This document shows, in pieces, positions 6,165 to 8,290 of a stretch of 8,290 bases of DNA. Source of the DNA: JAOTYV01 sp041557595 (GTDB taxonomy: Bacteria > Pseudomonadota > Alphaproteobacteria > UBA8366); contig JBFFGE010000194.1 in NCBI GenBank assembly GCA_041557595.1, positions 1 to 8,290 of the forward strand. The letters run 5' to 3'. Numbering within the stretch: the first letter of the stretch is position 1; every line of letters starts with the position of its first letter. A program made the position numbers and the translations under genes. Under the pieces are notes generated by a model, which saw only the letters and a program-made list of their open reading frames with translations, did no database searches and was not told the DNA's origin.

Positions 6165-6941
6165 ATGAGCGTCACGCAACTAAGGAACGATACATCGGTC
6201 CGCGAACGGGTCAGCGAGGCCGAGTGGCAGGCCCGGGTCGAATTGGCGGCGGCGCATCGCGGCCTCGCCTTCTACGGGGTCAACGACCTGACCTATAACC
6301 ATCTGTCGCTGCGCGTGCCGGGCGAGCCGGACAAGCTTCTGATCAAGCGGTCGGACTACACCTTCGACGAGGTCACCGCATCGAGCCTGTTGAAATACGA
6401 TTTCGACGGCAATCCGGCGGATGAGGGCGAGAAGAAGCTGGCCGGCGGCGGGCTGGTCATCCATGCGGGCATCCTCAAGGTGCGCGACGATGTCGACGCG
6501 GTCTTCCACACCCACACCCCCGCCGCGATCGGCGTGTCGTGTCACAAGGACGGGCTGCTGCCGATCAACCAGCACGCCATGCGATTCTATCAGCGCATCA
6601 AATATCACAATTTCGGCGGCTTCGAATTCGACATGGAGATGCGCAAGCCGCTGATCGAAGACCTCGGCGACGCCTATGTCGCCCTGCTGCGCAACCACGG
6701 CGCGCTGGTCTGCGGCCGCACGCTGAAGGAAGCGTTCACCCTGCATCACATGCTGGACATGGCGTGTCAGGGCCAGATCGCGGCGCTGTCCGCCGGCGAG
6801 GGCAATTACACCACCATACCGCACGATGTCTGTCTCTATGCGCGCGACCAGATCAAAAACCTGGAGCATGCCGCCGGAGCCAAGGACTGGGGCGCGGTGA
6901 TGCGGCTGGCCGAACGGCTCGATCCGCGATTCAAGGAATAG
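6165..6941 (+). CDS. Class II aldolase/adducin family protein
   Basis: A 258-residue protein with the class II aldolase/adducin fold. The zinc ligands are visible: H115 and H117 in FHTHTP, and H178 in LRNHGALV. The N-terminal YNHLSLRVPG and the EVTASSLLKYDFDGN segment match the adducin-like branch. At the place where sugar-phosphate aldolases carry the catalytic Glu, this protein has AGGGLVIH (93-100) with no acid, as adducin-like members do, so classical fuculose- or ribulose-phosphate aldolase activity is doubtful. Bacterial proteins of this branch are found in many catabolic clusters and may act as lyases, decarboxylases or epimerases; the substrate is unknown. The start is supported by AGGAG 6 nt upstream. 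It lies 53 nt after the selenoprotein stop and is probably in the same transcript. The 65-nt gap to the transporter gene holds only weak short hairpins. Confidence 0.9.
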   Translation: MSVTQLRNDTSVRERVSEAEWQARVELAAAHRGLAFYGVNDLTYNHLSLRVPGEPDKLLIKRSDYTFDEVTASSLLKYDFDGNPADEGEKKLAGGGLVIHAGILKVRDDVDAVFHTHTPAAIGVSCHKDGLLPINQHAMRFYQRIKYHNFGGFEFDMEMRKPLIEDLGDAYVALLRNHGALVCGRTLKEAFTLHHMLDMACQGQIAALSAGEGNYTTIPHDVCLYARDQIKNLEHAAGAKDWGAVMRLAERLDPRFKE

Positions 6942-7006
6942 ACTGACGTCCCCGGATCGGTCAGCGCCATGATTTCGCTGCTGACAGGAAAGGCCAGACA
7001 GCGGAC

Positions 7007-8290
7007 ATGGCGATGACCGGAGCACATTGGGCGCGGTTTTCCGTGATCGGCCTGGGTACGCTGATCGGCCCGCTGGATTCGGCGGTCAATATTGCCTTTC
7101 CGGACATCACCGGCGCGTTCGGTATTCCGCTGCAGTCGATCCAATGGGCCATCATTTGCTACGTGCTGACCTATGGCAGTCTGATGCTGGTATTCGGACG
7201 GCTGGGCGATCAGTTCGGCCATCTTCTCGTCTTTCAACTCGGCCTGGGTCTGAGCGTCGCGGCGTTCCTGATGTGCGGGCTGGCGCAGCAATACGAATGG
7301 CTGCTCGCGGCCCGGATCGTCCAGGGTATCGGCACCGCGATGGTGATCAGCTGCGGGCCGGCGCTGGCGACCGGCCTGTTCGACGAATCGTTCCGGCCCC
7401 GCGCGCTCGGCGCCTATACGATGATCTTCGGCATCGGCGGCGCGATCGGGCCCTCGCTCGGCGGGATACTGGTCGATATCTGGGGCTGGCCGTCCGTGTT
7501 CTGGTTCCGGCTGCCGATTGCCGGCGTCACGCTGCTGCTCACCTTCCTCCTCCGCATGCCGACGCGGAAGGGCGCCGGCGGGGCGTTCGACATGTTGGGC
7601 GCGATCCTGCTGGCCGCCGGTCTGGGATTGCTGCTGCTGACCATCAACCAGGCCTCGGCGGATTTGCGAACGGAATTCGTCATCGCCCTTATCGTCATCA
7701 CGCTCCTCACTTTCGTCGCCCTGGTGATGCATGAAAAGCGGACCGACGCGCCGGTCCTGAAACTGGAGGCGTTCCGCAACGCGGATTTCACGCTGGTCAA
7801 CCTCACCGGGGTCGCGGTCAATCTGGCGGGATTTTCGGTCATGCTGCTGGTGCCGTACTTCCTGGTGCGCGCGACCGACATGCCCTTGACGATGAGCGGC
7901 GCGGTGCTCGCCTGCGGCCCGGTCGGCATGATCGTCGCCGCCCAGATCGGCGGTATTCTCGCGCAGCGGATCGGCGCGAACCGTCTCGGATTCGCCGGCG
8001 CGGCCTTCGTCGCCTGCGGAATCGGGGCCATCGGATTCTGGCCGAGCGGGCTCGCGCCGGCCTGGATGATCGCAGCGCTGCTGGCGCAAGGCATCGGGCT
8101 GGGGTTCTTCCAGGTAGCCAATCTCGACCTCGTGACCGCCGTCCTGCCGCGCGCCGACCGCGGCGTCGCCGGCAGCCTCGTCATGGTGACGCGCACCATC
8201 GGGGTCGTGCTCGCAGCCAGCCTGCTCACGCTGATTTTCGTCACGGCGGAACGGGCGGCAATCGGAACCGGCGCGGCCGACAGCTTCCTC
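7007..8290 (+). CDS. MFS transporter, DHA2 (14-TMS) type, truncated by the window end
   Basis: An open frame of 428 codons without a stop up to the last base, so the C-terminus lies outside the window. The protein is strongly hydrophobic with many membrane segments. Major facilitator motifs are in order: LDSAVNIAFPDI (23-34, the DHA-type first-helix motif), motif A G64-R-L-G-D-Q-F-G-H72, motif B with R103-I-V-Q-G107, and motif C G148-P-S-L-G-G153 followed by WPSVFWFRLPI, typical of drug/proton antiporters of the DHA2 group. It would use the proton gradient to move a small molecule across the inner membrane, and in this setting may export or import the substrate of the nearby enzymes (inference). 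The start is unsure: ATG 7007 has AGGAAAGG at a long spacing (6986-6993), while ATG 7013, two codons later, has GCGGA 7 nt upstream. Confidence 0.92.
   Translation, partial: MAMTGAHWARFSVIGLGTLIGPLDSAVNIAFPDITGAFGIPLQSIQWAIICYVLTYGSLMLVFGRLGDQFGHLLVFQLGLGLSVAAFLMCGLAQQYEWLLAARIVQGIGTAMVISCGPALATGLFDESFRPRALGAYTMIFGIGGAIGPSLGGILVDIWGWPSVFWFRLPIAGVTLLLTFLLRMPTRKGAGGAFDMLGAILLAAGLGLLLLTINQASADLRTEFVIALIVITLLTFVALVMHEKRTDAPVLKLEAFRNADFTLVNLTGVAVNLAGFSVMLLVPYFLVRATDMPLTMSGAVLACGPVGMIVAAQIGGILAQRIGANRLGFAGAAFVACGIGAIGFWPSGLAPAWMIAALLAQGIGLGFFQVANLDLVTAVLPRADRGVAGSLVMVTRTIGVVLAASLLTLIFVTAERAAIGTGAADSFL

Noticed and set aside
6969..7016. Short upstream reading frame (15 codons) before the MFS gene
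   Set aside because: Its ATG has no ribosome site and the peptide has no notable repeat of regulatory codons, so a leader-peptide role is not supported.
6836..8089. Long antisense open frame of 417 codons opposite the transporter
   Set aside because: It is highly polar and rich in Arg, Gln and Asp, as expected for the reverse complement of a membrane transporter gene; the + strand carries all the MFS motifs.

Overview
The window reads as accessory chromosomal DNA from a high-GC proteobacterium. Codon use, gene content and family resemblance suggest an alphaproteobacterium of the Rhodospirillales type; that assignment is inference. All genes lie on the + strand. A fragment of a probable VOC (glyoxalase-like) protein ends near position 38. 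It is followed by an LLM-class flavin/F420 oxidoreductase (81-989), a gap with a long palindrome, and a compact run of three oxidoreductases: a phytanoyl-CoA dioxygenase-like Fe(II)/2-oxoglutarate enzyme (1123-1947), an aldo/keto reductase (1962-2894) and an SDR dehydrogenase (2928-3695). A small membrane protein of visibly lower GC (3698-4015) comes next.

The most notable part is 4121-6111. A 483-residue protein with an N-terminal thioredoxin-like CPTC domain and a large conserved domain of unknown role overlaps (ATGA) a gene that a standard caller would cut in two. An in-frame TGA at 5854-5856 separates two halves that together give one 180-residue protein of the UGSC family. The TGA sits exactly where selenocysteine occurs in that family (U96-G-S-C99-T-S-C102). 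Directly at and after the TGA the RNA can fold into a long hairpin (5854-5899) with a 3-nt GUU loop 19 nt past the codon, which fits the bacterial SECIS consensus. I therefore annotate 5569-6111 as a single selenoprotein gene and not as a pseudogene or two ORFs. The host should then have SelA, SelB, SelD and tRNA-Sec elsewhere.

Downstream are an adducin-like class II aldolase-fold protein (6165-6941) and a DHA2-type MFS transporter that runs off the end of the window (7007-8290).

Taken together, the region looks like a catabolic or detoxification neighbourhood: several redox enzymes, an aldolase-fold protein and an exporter/importer surround a two-gene thiol/selenol redox module. The substrate cannot be read from the sequence. 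There is no gene-free stretch over 300 bases, and I saw no tRNA, rRNA, IS element or CRISPR array.
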